This document shows, one piece after another, positions 44,083 through 54,200 of a stretch of 64,000 nucleotides of DNA. A program made the translations under genes and the position numbers. The notes beneath the pieces were generated by a model, which was given only the letters and a program-made list of their open reading frames with translations, was not told the DNA's origin and ran no database searches. Source of the DNA: Winogradskyella endarachnes (lineage in GTDB: Bacteria; Bacteroidota; Bacteroidia; Flavobacteriales; Flavobacteriaceae); the NCBI RefSeq assembly GCF_009741275.1, contig NZ_WOWS01000005.1:1-64000 (forward strand), given 5' to 3'. Within the stretch, counting starts at the first letter, position 1. Every line of letters starts with the position of its first letter.

Positions 44083-45879
44083 TTAATGTTGTAATTCTTC
44101 TTCACCTTCTTTTAAAGGAACATTTTGAGGAACAAAATCAACATCATGACCTGGTTTGCTGTAATCATAAGACCAACGATATACTTGAGGTATAGCTCCT
44201 GGCCAGTTTCCATGAATAGCTTCAACAGGTGTAGTCCATTCTAAGGTTGTTGATTTCCAAGGATTCTGTTCTGCTTTCTTACCATAGAACATACTTGCAA
44301 AGAAATTATACAAGTATATAATTTGTGCAATACCACCAATGATAGCAAAAATTGTAATTACAACGTTAGCATTTGTTAAATCATCAAATAAAGGGAAATT
44401 TGAATTTGTATAATAACGTCTAGGTAAACCTGCCATTCCAATAAAATGCATTGGGAAGAAAACACCATAAGCACAAACAGCGGTTATCCAGAAATGTAAA
44501 TAACCTAAATTCTTATTCATCATACGTCCATACATCTTTGGGTACCAATGATAAATACCAGCAAACATTCCGTATAGTGCAGAAATACCCATTACTAAGT
44601 GAAAGTGCGCAATTACAAAATATGTATCGTGAACATTAATATCTAATGCAGAATCTCCTAAAATTATACCTGTTAAACCACCAGTAATAAATGTTGATAC
44701 AAAACCAATAGAAAATAACATGGCAGGATTCATCTGAAGATTACCTTTCCAAATGGTAGTAATCCAGTTGAAAGCTTTTACAGCAGAAGGTATAGCAATA
44801 AGTAATGTTGTAAATGTAAATACAGAACCTAAGAAAGGATTCATACCAGAAATAAACATATGGTGACCCCAAACAATAGTTGATAAGAAAGCAATTGCTA
44901 AAATAGAAGCAATCATGGCTCTATAACCAAAAATTGGTTTACGTGAGTTAGATGCCATAATTTCTGACACTAATCCCATTGCTGGTAAAATTACAATGTA
45001 AACTTCTGGGTGACCTAAGAACCAAAATAAATGCTCAAACAAAACAGGAGAACCACCTTGGTAATGTAATACTTCACCTTGTATAAATATATCTGATAAG
45101 AAGAATGAAGTTCCAAAACTTCTATCCATTATTAACAAAAGTGCCGCAGATAATAACACAGGGAAAGAAACTACACCAATAATGGCTGTTACAAATAATG
45201 CCCAAATTGTCAACGGCAATCTTGTCATAGACATACCTTTTGTACGTAAGTTAATTACAGTTACAATATAGTTTAAAGACCCTATTAAAGACTGCGCAAT
45301 AAATATCGCCATTGATACCAACCATAAAGTCATACCTAAACCAGATCCACCAGATGCTGTTGGTAGTGCACTTAGAGGAGGATATATTGTCCAACCTGCT
45401 GCTGCTGGACCTGCTTCAACAAATAATGAGAATAACATAATCATACAAGACGCAAAAAATATCCAGAATGATAACATGTTTAAGAAACCTGATGCCATAT
45501 CTCTTGCACCAATTTGTAATGGAATTAATAAATTACTAAAAGTACCACTCAATCCAGCGGTAAGAACAAAAAATACCATAATGGTACCATGTATTGTTAC
45601 TAATGCTAAATATATATCTGCATCCATAACACCATCTGGTGCCCATTTTCCTAATAAGGCTTCAAATAATACATTAGGTTCTTCTGGCCAAGCAATTTGC
45701 ATACGGAACATTATAGACATTAAAATCCCTATAATTCCCATAAATGTACCTGTGATTAAGTATTGTTTAGCAATCATTTTATGATCTAAACTAAATATAT
45801 ACTTAGTGATAAATGTTTCTTTATGGTGATGTACGTCGTGATCTTCTTCGTGACCGTGTGTATCTATAGTTGCTGACAT
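44083..45879 (-). CDS. coxA: Cytochrome c oxidase subunit I
   Basis: The 598-residue haem-copper oxidase core has about twelve membrane helices. The CuB-His/Tyr cross-link motif WFLGHPEVYI, the HH pair in VWGHHMFISGMNP and the haem ligands in HDTYFVIAHFHLVMGISA are intact, and the Glu of the D-channel type is replaced in context as is common in type A2/aa3 of this phylum (not resolved here). It reduces oxygen and pumps protons. The N-terminus is His-rich (HGHEEDHDVHHHK). It is the last gene of the act-cox operon, 32 bases after coxB. Confidence 0.97.
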   Translation of the reverse strand: MSATIDTHGHEEDHDVHHHKETFITKYIFSLDHKMIAKQYLITGTFMGIIGILMSIMFRMQIAWPEEPNVLFEALLGKWAPDGVMDADIYLALVTIHGTIMVFFVLTAGLSGTFSNLLIPLQIGARDMASGFLNMLSFWIFFASCMIMLFSLFVEAGPAAAGWTIYPPLSALPTASGGSGLGMTLWLVSMAIFIAQSLIGSLNYIVTVINLRTKGMSMTRLPLTIWALFVTAIIGVVSFPVLLSAALLLIMDRSFGTSFFLSDIFIQGEVLHYQGGSPVLFEHLFWFLGHPEVYIVILPAMGLVSEIMASNSRKPIFGYRAMIASILAIAFLSTIVWGHHMFISGMNPFLGSVFTFTTLLIAIPSAVKAFNWITTIWKGNLQMNPAMLFSIGFVSTFITGGLTGIILGDSALDINVHDTYFVIAHFHLVMGISALYGMFAGIYHWYPKMYGRMMNKNLGYLHFWITAVCAYGVFFPMHFIGMAGLPRRYYTNSNFPLFDDLTNANVVITIFAIIGGIAQIIYLYNFFASMFYGKKAEQNPWKSTTLEWTTPVEAIHGNWPGAIPQVYRWSYDYSKPGHDVDFVPQNVPLKEGEEELQH

Positions 45880-45911
45880 AATCTAAATTATCTTTTTCTT
45901 AAAAAAAATTA

Positions 45912-46970
45912 TTAATTTAATGAATTTGGAAAAGTTTTCTGCTCTTTCATCCAAGCATCAAATTCCTCTTGAGTTTCTACAATAATCTTCATCTGCATAT
46001 TGTAGTGCGATTTACCACATATTTTATTACATAGTAACAAATAATCAAATTCGTATACTAACTCTTGTCCTGCCTCTTCAATTTCATCTTTTCTCTCTAA
46101 TCTCAATTCATTAATATTCTTCACCTTTTCAACCATATCTTCGTTCTGACGCATATCTTCAGTGGTTACAGTCGGTGTAAAACTAAATTGTGTTACCATA
46201 CCAGGAACACAATTCATTTGAGCTCTAAAATGAGGCATGTATGCAGAATGTAAAACATCTTGAGAACGCATTTTAAATACAACCGGTTTATCTACTGGTA
46301 AGTGTAATTCTGTTACAATAACATCGTCTACCGCATTAGGATCAGATTCATCAACACCTAAAATATTAGCACGATCAATATCAATTAATCTAACATTAGC
46401 TTTACCTAATACATTATCTGCACCACTGTAACGTGCTTTCCAACTAAATTGCTGAGCATATAATTCAATTACCATAGGATCTTCATCCTCATCAATTGTC
46501 ATTATATCATTCCATGTAAATAAACCATATATAATTAAACCTGCTAAAACTATTACAGGTATTACAGTCCAAATAAATTCTAAAGTTGTGTTGTCTGCAT
46601 AAAATAAAGCTTTCTTACCTTTTTCTCCACGGTACTTATAAGCAAAGAAATGCAAAACAAATTGGGTTGAAATTTGTACTATAAAAATTATTACCATTGA
46701 GATAACCATAAGATTATCTACTTCTACACCATGTTCTGATGCAGCATTAGACATTAATGGTAGATCTCCTAAATACCAAAAACTAAGTATTGTTATTAAA
46801 TAAATAAAGATTAAAAATCCTATCATTAAATAACCATTGATTTTATTATCCTCATCATCAGCAATCTGAGAATTAGATGTGCCAACTTGAGCTAAGTCAA
46901 AAATCTTTACCATTTGCCATAAGGCAACAGCAACAAAGAGTACAATTATAATTGTTAATAAAGCAGTCAT
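45912..46970 (-). CDS. coxB: Cytochrome c oxidase subunit II with CuA site and extra N-terminal helices
   Basis: The 352-residue protein carries the CuA ligands in CNKICGKSHYNM (about 317-328), the distal His in QDVLHSAYMPHFRAQMNCVPG and the WTVIPVIVLAGLIIYGLF membrane helix. Before the usual two helices there are one or two extra hydrophobic segments (about 2-22 and 46-68). It accepts electrons from ACIII haem proteins and passes them to CoxA. It has no fused cytochrome c. The gene lies between actF and coxA in one operon; the Sco protein at 19741-20508 probably loads its copper. Confidence 0.95.
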   Translation of the reverse strand: MTALLTIIIVLFVAVALWQMVKIFDLAQVGTSNSQIADDEDNKINGYLMIGFLIFIYLITILSFWYLGDLPLMSNAASEHGVEVDNLMVISMVIIFIVQISTQFVLHFFAYKYRGEKGKKALFYADNTTLEFIWTVIPVIVLAGLIIYGLFTWNDIMTIDEDEDPMVIELYAQQFSWKARYSGADNVLGKANVRLIDIDRANILGVDESDPNAVDDVIVTELHLPVDKPVVFKMRSQDVLHSAYMPHFRAQMNCVPGMVTQFSFTPTVTTEDMRQNEDMVEKVKNINELRLERKDEIEEAGQELVYEFDYLLLCNKICGKSHYNMQMKIIVETQEEFDAWMKEQKTFPNSLN

Positions 46971-46994
46971 TATCGTTTCTGTTCTTTTTTTATA

Positions 46995-48359
46995 TTAGTA
47001 ATGGAAATGTTTACTTTCTTCAATAAACGGACTTCTTTTTGCCAATAATGGATATTTCCCTAAAGCCGTAAAGACTACGTATAAAAATATACCAGCAAAA
47101 AATAATATGGCTCCTATTTCAGGAATACCTATAAACCATCTATCTCCAACAGTTGCAGGCATAATCATATTAAAAATATCTAAATAATGACCACATAGTA
47201 TCACAACTCCTGCCATTATAACAAACCAATTTACACGTTTAAAATCACTATTCATTAATAGTAAGAGCGGGAATATAAAATTCATACCAATCATACCAAA
47301 GAAAGGCAATTTATAATCTTCAATACGTGTTACAAAATAAGTTACTTCTTCTGGAATATCAGAATACCAAATTAACATAAATTGAGAGAACCATAAATAG
47401 GTCCAGAATACACTAAAACCAAACATAAATTTAGCTAAATCATGAATATGACTATCATTTACATGCTCTAACAATCCTTTAGATTTTAAATATATAGCAA
47501 TCATAGCAATTACTGTAACTCCACAAACTAACATACCTGCTAATAAGTACCATCCAAATAAGGTACTAAACCAGTGTGGGTCTACACTCATTATCCAGTC
47601 CCAAGACATCATTGATTCAGTGTATATAAAGAATACTAAAAATGCAGCTGCAATTCTAAAGTTCTTTTTAAAATAACGGTTATCATCTGCATTATCTTGA
47701 GCGACTGAAAATTTCCTAGAAAAATGACGATATAATGACCAACCAGCTACGAAAATAATACCTCTAATAAAAAAACCAGTCTTATTTAACCAGCCAGATT
47801 TACCAGCAACTAAAGTATCATATTTATCACTATCTACATCTGTAATACCATCAGTTAACCAAACGAATAAATGACTATCTGCCGCGAAAGCAATTGCTAA
47901 AACTATTAAACCACCTGGTAAAACATAAGATGTTATACCTTCCATTACTCTAAATAATACAGGAGACCAACCAGCTTGCGCTGCGTACTGTACAGCGTAA
48001 AACGCTAATACACCTAAAGAAATCATAAAGAAAAAGAAAGCAGCAATATATAATGCCGAATATGGTCTATTATGTATTTGGTGTAATACATGCTCTTCAT
48101 GACTCATGCCATGATCTTGTTCAGCATGTGAAGCACCATGAGCATCTCCACCATGATGATCTTCTACATGTAAAGCATCAGAGTTGTGAGAATCACTAGC
48201 ATATGCATCACCATGGTGATCTTCGTTTGCTAAAAATTCAGTAATATTATCTTCAGTGACACTACTAGCATCAATAAAGCCGTAACTAATACCTAATAGT
48301 CCTAAAACTATTAAAACAATAGCACCAATTTTTAAACGATTTGAAATTTTATATTCCAT
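46995..48359 (-). CDS. actF: Alternative complex III subunit ActF, with His-rich loop
   Basis: The 454-residue membrane protein has about ten helices in the pattern of ActF/NrfD-related subunits (ESMMSWDWIMSVDPHWFST, FMFGFSVFWTYLWFSQFMLI). After helix one, residues about 44-94 form a loop exceptionally rich in His, Asp and Glu (EDHHGDAYASDSHNSD and following). ActF together with ActC forms the membrane part of ACIII and is a candidate for quinone binding or proton movement. It follows actE by 22 bases. Confidence 0.92.
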   Translation of the reverse strand: MEYKISNRLKIGAIVLIVLGLLGISYGFIDASSVTEDNITEFLANEDHHGDAYASDSHNSDALHVEDHHGGDAHGASHAEQDHGMSHEEHVLHQIHNRPYSALYIAAFFFFMISLGVLAFYAVQYAAQAGWSPVLFRVMEGITSYVLPGGLIVLAIAFAADSHLFVWLTDGITDVDSDKYDTLVAGKSGWLNKTGFFIRGIIFVAGWSLYRHFSRKFSVAQDNADDNRYFKKNFRIAAAFLVFFIYTESMMSWDWIMSVDPHWFSTLFGWYLLAGMLVCGVTVIAMIAIYLKSKGLLEHVNDSHIHDLAKFMFGFSVFWTYLWFSQFMLIWYSDIPEEVTYFVTRIEDYKLPFFGMIGMNFIFPLLLLMNSDFKRVNWFVIMAGVVILCGHYLDIFNMIMPATVGDRWFIGIPEIGAILFFAGIFLYVVFTALGKYPLLAKRSPFIEESKHFHY

Positions 48360-48381
48360 TTATATAATCTTTATCTAAATC

Positions 48382-48942
48382 TTATTTTTCTAAATCTGCC
48401 TTAAGCTTCTCTACATACGCCACCACTTGCCAACGTTCGGTCTCATTCAATTGGTTAGCATAAGAACCCATTGTATTTTTACCATAGTAAAGCGTGTGGT
48501 AAATACTACCAGTTGTAATTGCACGTCCTACATCAGCATAACTTGGTACACCTAATATTTTTTCGCGTTGTACTAATTTACCCTTTCCATCACCTTTATT
48601 TCCATGACAAATACCACAATAAATATTATATAATGGTCCACCTACTTCATAATCTACCTGAGTAGAGTCTAAAGGATTCTTTAAATTAGCTTTTGCAAAA
48701 GCATAACCTTCATTTGTGTTTTCAATTTCGAAAGGCATAAAATCACCTCTTGGTATTGATCCTTCTGCAGGCAATTGCGCCTCTACACCATTACCAAATG
48801 CATCAGATTCTTGGTAAGTTTCATAACCTATCGACTCATACATATTAGGCATGTATTGATAGTTTCTACTAGACGTCTTTTGGCAAGAGACTAAACTAAC
48901 TAATACAATTATAACTGTGCTAAACTTTGCTACTGTCTTCAT
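48382..48942 (-). CDS. actE: Alternative complex III subunit ActE, monohaem cytochrome c lipoprotein
   Basis: The start at 48942 is chosen: it directly follows the actD stop codon and gives a proper lipoprotein signal (MKTVAKFSTVIIVLVSLVSC, lipid Cys at the end); ATGs upstream at 48954 and 48972 overlap actD. The 186-residue product has one haem motif, CGICHGNKGDGKG, and the distal Met in GKNTMGSYANQL. It belongs to the cytochrome c class found as ActE in ACIII, anchored on the periplasmic face, and is a likely final electron donor to CuA. Confidence 0.93.
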   Translation of the reverse strand: MKTVAKFSTVIIVLVSLVSCQKTSSRNYQYMPNMYESIGYETYQESDAFGNGVEAQLPAEGSIPRGDFMPFEIENTNEGYAFAKANLKNPLDSTQVDYEVGGPLYNIYCGICHGNKGDGKGKLVQREKILGVPSYADVGRAITTGSIYHTLYYGKNTMGSYANQLNETERWQVVAYVEKLKADLEK

Positions 48943-48943
48943 A

Positions 48944-49483
48944 TTAATGTGCATCTTCATTATTATCAACAATATTTATCTCAACTGCGCCTGTTTCTTT
49001 TAACAAGTTCGTTAATGATTCTTCATTATTATGAACCGCGATTTCCATTAAAAAATGATCATCAGTAGTTCTTGGATCTGGATTTTCGGCTTTTTTAAAT
49101 GGCCACATTCTACTTCTCATGTAAAATGTTATAACCATTAAGTGCGCAGCAAAAAATACTGTAAGCTCAAACATAATAGGTACGAATGAAGGTAAATTTT
49201 CTAAATAACTAAAACTTGGCTTGCCTCCAATATCTTGTGGCCAATCTTTAATCATTATAAAATTCATCATTACAGTTGCAACAGTAATACCAATACAACC
49301 ATAAATAAAAGCTGTAATTGCTAAACGTGTTGGCGCTAATCCCATTGCCTTATCTAGTCCGTGAACCGGAAAAGGTGTATATATCTCTTCAATGTGAAAT
49401 CTCTCTGCCTTTACCTTTTTAACGGCTGACATTAGTATATCATCATCTGTATAAATAGCATGAATTACTTTCGAAGCTTCCAT
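48944..49483 (-). CDS. actD: Alternative complex III subunit ActD (DUF3341)
   Basis: The 179-residue protein has a cytoplasmic N-terminal domain (about 1-50, VIHAIYTDDDILMSAVKKV), two membrane helices (about 53-77 and 97-118) and a charged C-terminal tail, which is the DUF3341/ActD pattern (FHIEEIYTPFPVHGLDKAMG). ActD is a small structural subunit of ACIII. It is eight bases after actC. Confidence 0.93.
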   Translation of the reverse strand: MEASKVIHAIYTDDDILMSAVKKVKAERFHIEEIYTPFPVHGLDKAMGLAPTRLAITAFIYGCIGITVATVMMNFIMIKDWPQDIGGKPSFSYLENLPSFVPIMFELTVFFAAHLMVITFYMRSRMWPFKKAENPDPRTTDDHFLMEIAVHNNEESLTNLLKETGAVEINIVDNNEDAH

Positions 49484-49491
49484 AGACTATA

Positions 49492-51240
49492 TTAGTTGTT
49501 TAATAAGTTTTTAGCTTGTCCAGACCAATCATCACGTTCTGCTCTTCCTGGGAAAGAACCGGTAATTGAATCTAACAAATCATATTCTTTTTTCGTCATT
49601 TTACTAACCTGAAGGAATGTATAAATCCCTATGCTGTTAAGAACTTCTTCCATTTTAGGACCAATTCCATTAACAATTTTTAAATCATCAGCTGTTTGTG
49701 TTGCCGGATCAAATTTGCCAATACCTTCAAATAAGCTATTTAACTTTTCTTCATCATTGCTTGGAAGAGCTTTCGGTTTATCGGCAATAATTGCCGTTGA
49801 TTTAAATTCTACTGGTTTAGATGTTCTAACATCAGCACCTGTGCCAGCTAAACTATCACCTCGTTCTCTTATGTTTTTGTAACGTTCTCCTGAAGATTTT
49901 AAAATTGTTTTAACTTCCGCTTGTGCTATTACTGGGAAAGTACGAGAGTACAATAAAAATAATACAAAGAAGAAACCAATAGTTCCAATAAAAATCCCAA
50001 TATCTACAAATGTAGGCGAGAACATAGACCAAGATGATGGTAAATAATCTCTATGTAATGAAGTTACAATAATTACGAAACGCTCAAACCACATACCAAT
50101 GTTTACCACAATTGATATAAAAAACGAAAACATAATACTTGTTCTTAATTTCTTAAACCACATAAACTGCGGAGAGAATACATTACAAGACATCATTGCC
50201 CAATATGCCCACCAGTAAGGACCAGTTGCTCTATTTAAGAATGCATACTGCTCGAATTCTACACCAGAATACCATGCAATAAACAACTCTGTTATATATG
50301 CTACACCAACAATAGAACCCGTAATCATAATTACAATATTCATTAATTCTATGTGTTGTACTGTAATATAATCTTCAAGGTTACATACTTTTCTCATAAT
50401 AATAAGAAGCGTATTTACCATTGCAAACCCTGAGAATACTGCACCTGCCACGAAGTAAGGTGGAAAAATCGTTGTGTGCCAACCAGGAATAACTGATGTA
50501 GCAAAATCAAAAGATACAATAGTGTGTACAGAAAGTACTAAAGGTGTTGCTAAACCAGCAAGTACTAAAGATACTTCTTCAAAACGTTGCCAATCTTTTG
50601 CTCTACCAGACCAACCAAAACTTACTAAAGCGTAAATTTTCTTTTGAAATGGCCTAACTGCTCTATCTCTTAACATTGCAAAATCAGGTAATAAACCAGT
50701 CCACCAGAATACTAATGATACCGATAAATAGGTTGAAATTGCAAATACATCCCAAAGTAAAGGTGAATTAAAATTTACCCATAATGAACCAAATTGGTTT
50801 GGAATTGGTAAAACCCAATACGCCAACCAAGGACGACCCATGTGAATAATAGGAAACAATCCAGCTTGTACTACTGAGAAAATTGTCATTGCTTCTGCAG
50901 AACGGTTAATTGCCATTCTCCATTTTTGACGGAAAAGTAATAGTACCGCAGATATTAATGTTCCGGCATGACCAATACCAACCCACCAAACGAAGTTAGT
51001 AATATCCCAAGCCCAATTTACAGTCTTATTAAGACCCCAAACTCCAATACCAGTAGATACTGTATAAATAATACAACCTATTCCCCAAAGGAATGCTACT
51101 AAAGCAATACTGAAAACAATCCACCATGCTTTGTTGGCTTTGCCTTCTACTGGTCTTGCTACATCAATTGTAACATCGTGATACGATTTTTCTCCAGTTA
51201 CTAAAGGTCTTCTAATAGGTGCTTCGTAATGAGACGCCAT
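49492..51240 (-). CDS. actC: Alternative complex III subunit ActC (NrfD-like) with C-terminal helix-hairpin-helix domain
   Basis: The 582-residue protein has about ten helices in the NrfD/PsrC pattern (WWVGIGHAGTLISAVLLLFR, HTTIFPPYFVAGAVFSGFAM) between about 35 and 430. This is the main quinol-binding membrane subunit of ACIII. Typical ActC ends near 470-490; here a linker follows and then a cytoplasmic domain (about 513-582) with a helix-hairpin-helix motif (DLKIVNGIGPKMEEVLNSIG, DSITGSFPGRAERDDWSGQA). The extension is in frame and not a neighbouring gene. It lies 29 bases downstream of actB. Confidence 0.93.
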   Translation of the reverse strand: MASHYEAPIRRPLVTGEKSYHDVTIDVARPVEGKANKAWWIVFSIALVAFLWGIGCIIYTVSTGIGVWGLNKTVNWAWDITNFVWWVGIGHAGTLISAVLLLFRQKWRMAINRSAEAMTIFSVVQAGLFPIIHMGRPWLAYWVLPIPNQFGSLWVNFNSPLLWDVFAISTYLSVSLVFWWTGLLPDFAMLRDRAVRPFQKKIYALVSFGWSGRAKDWQRFEEVSLVLAGLATPLVLSVHTIVSFDFATSVIPGWHTTIFPPYFVAGAVFSGFAMVNTLLIIMRKVCNLEDYITVQHIELMNIVIMITGSIVGVAYITELFIAWYSGVEFEQYAFLNRATGPYWWAYWAMMSCNVFSPQFMWFKKLRTSIMFSFFISIVVNIGMWFERFVIIVTSLHRDYLPSSWSMFSPTFVDIGIFIGTIGFFFVLFLLYSRTFPVIAQAEVKTILKSSGERYKNIRERGDSLAGTGADVRTSKPVEFKSTAIIADKPKALPSNDEEKLNSLFEGIGKFDPATQTADDLKIVNGIGPKMEEVLNSIGIYTFLQVSKMTKKEYDLLDSITGSFPGRAERDDWSGQAKNLLNN

Positions 51241-51268
51241 AATTATATACTTGTTTCTTAGATTTATT

Positions 51269-54200
51269 TTATGCTTTTGATGTTGTGTTTCTCACTTTTG
51301 TTTGATAAATCACATTAGGTTTTGTCCCTATGTGTTCTAACAAGTGATACATACGATCATCTTCTTTTAATGCTGTAATCTTACTGTTTTTATCATTGAC
51401 ATCTCCAAAAATCATTGCGCCATTTCCACATGCTGCAGAACAAGCTGTTTGGAATTCACCATCTTTAACAGGGCGTCCTTCACGTTTAGCATCAAGAATA
51501 GTTTTTTGTGTTTTTTGAATACACATAGAACACTTCTCCATTACACCTCGAGAACGAACAGTAACATCTGGGTTTAATACCATACGCCCTAAATCGTCAT
51601 TCATATAATAGTCAAACTCGTCATTCTTATTATATAAGAACCAGTTAAAACGACGTACTTTATAAGGACAGTTGTTTGCACAATATCTAGTACCTACACA
51701 ACGGTTATAAGCCATATGGTTCTGACCTTGACGACCATGCGCTGTTGCAGCAACAGGACAAACAGTTTCACAAGGTGCGTGATTACAGTGCTGACACATT
51801 ACAGGTTGAAACGCTACTTGTGGATTATCAGCAGGACTTTCCATCTCACCAAAACCTCCTAAAGAACCATTTTCTCCAAATAAACCGTTTAAACCATCTT
51901 TCTTAGCATCATCTGCTTCAAAAGTATCTTGATGAGAATAGTAACGGTCAATACGCAACCAGTGCATATCTCTACTACGTCTCATTTCTGATTTACCTAC
52001 AACTGGTACATTGTTTTCTGCGTGACATGCAATTACACATGCTCCACAACCTGTACACGCATTTAAGTCAATTGATAAGTTAAAATGGTGACCAACTGAT
52101 CGGTCAAACTCATCCCACAAATCAACATCTGGATCCGTAACTTTTGTTTCAATATGATTTAAAGAAACTACAGGAACTTTGTTCCAACCATGTCTCTTAT
52201 CTTCTCTATCGTACGTATTAAAAATTTCTAAAGTTGTTTCTTTAATGATATCACCACGACCCATTAAAGTATTATGCAGTTGTACACAAGCAAACTCATG
52301 CTCGCCTGTAGCTTTTTCTATTGAAACGCTTTGTACCGCATTAAAATTCTGATATAATGGGTAAGCATTAACACCAGTTTTCATTTCATCTTTTAAAGCC
52401 TTAGAAGTTCTTCCATAACCAAAAGACATTCCTACAGAACCTTTAGCTTGTCCTGGCTGAATAATAACTGGAACTGTAATCGCTTCTGCTCCATTTACTG
52501 AAACTTTAGCATAGCTACCATTTAAACCACCATTGGCAACATTCCAATTTTTTAATTCTAATTTATCAGCATCAGCTTGAGAAATCGTTAAATAGTTATC
52601 CCAAGTAGTTCTTGTAATTGGATCAGGAAATTCTTGTAACCAAGGATTATTAGCTTGTTGACCATCACCCATTCCTGTTTTAGTATAAAGTGACAACTCC
52701 ATACCTTGAGAAGGTTTAGTTTTAGCTAAAGCTCTTGCCGCAGCTCCTCCTGATAAAACCGAACCTATAGTTGAATTAGCGCTTGTATTATTTAGTGTTG
52801 TAGACGTAGATGTTGTAACATATTCATCTTTGTCTTCATCTTTAATTCCAACACCTACTGCAACATCATGAATAACACCTCCTAAAAATGTTCTATCTTT
52901 TTTATCTTTTAATTTAGTTTCAGTGGTTACTACTGTTGAAGTAGAATGAGAAGAGCCATTTCGGCTAGACACAGAAGGTGTTACAAACACACCATCTTGA
53001 ACCGCCTTATTAAATGAAGCACCATTTAATATATCATTATTCCAAACTGTTTTTAAATAATCTCTGTAAGAACCAGAAATACCAGCCCATGTCATTAAAA
53101 CTTCTTGAAACTGTTTTGTGTCAAACAAAGGACGAATTGTAGGCTGCATCATTGAATAATGACCAGTTTTTAATTCAAAATCTCCCCAAGACTCAAGATA
53201 ATGAGGTGCAGCAGCAATATACTGACAATCTGTAGACGTTTCATCTTGCTTCATTGAAAAAGCAATAGATAATTCCGTTTTAGCTAATCCTTCTTTAAAA
53301 TCTGAAGCATTCGGAAGTGTGTAAACAGGGTTAACACCATTCATTATTATTGCTCCTACTTTACCGGCTTTCATGTCAGCTACTAATTTAGAAACAGCCT
53401 TGTCATTTCCTTGTCTAGTATTTATAGTTGTACTAGGGTCAAAAGCAGAACTTTTAAGGTAACTATTTATATCTAATACTACTGTTTGAGCGTTAACATC
53501 TTGTACACCCGTAACTACTACAGCATTTCTTCCAGCTAAACTTATTTCTTTAGCTGCAGATTTTACAGCAACATTTAATCTTTCTGAAAGCTTTACACCT
53601 CCTGCAGAATTGCCTGTTATTTCACTATATAATTTAGCTAATACTAATTTCTGTTCACTTGGTGTTAAAGGAATACGCTTATCAGCATTAGCGCCCGTTA
53701 ATGACATATTAGATTCAAACTGAATATGTCTAGACATTTTTCCATGGTCTGGAATTCGCTTTGTAGCATAACCAGACTCAAATCCTCCACCTTGCCAATC
53801 TCCTAAGAAATCCGCACCAATAGAAACTATTGTTTTAGCTTTAGAGAAATCATAATTAGCCATTCCTCGCTTACCATATTTAGCTTGGTAAGCATCTAAA
53901 GTTGCCGATTCAGAAACTGCATCATAAGAAATATGTGTTACATTTCCGTATTTAGCCTTGAATTCTGAAATTAATTTATTCGTCGAAGGACTAGGCATTG
54001 ATTGCGTCAATAACACAATTGATTTACCATTTAACCCTTTTAGTGCTGACGTTGTTTCAGACATAAAAGCTTTCCAAGAAATTTTTGAGTCACCTTTCAT
54101 TGGTGCCTTAATCCTTAAGCTGTCATACAACCCTAAAACTGAAGCATTAACCCTTGCATTAGCCATGCCATTGGTGGCTGCATCAGTATTATTTTCAATT

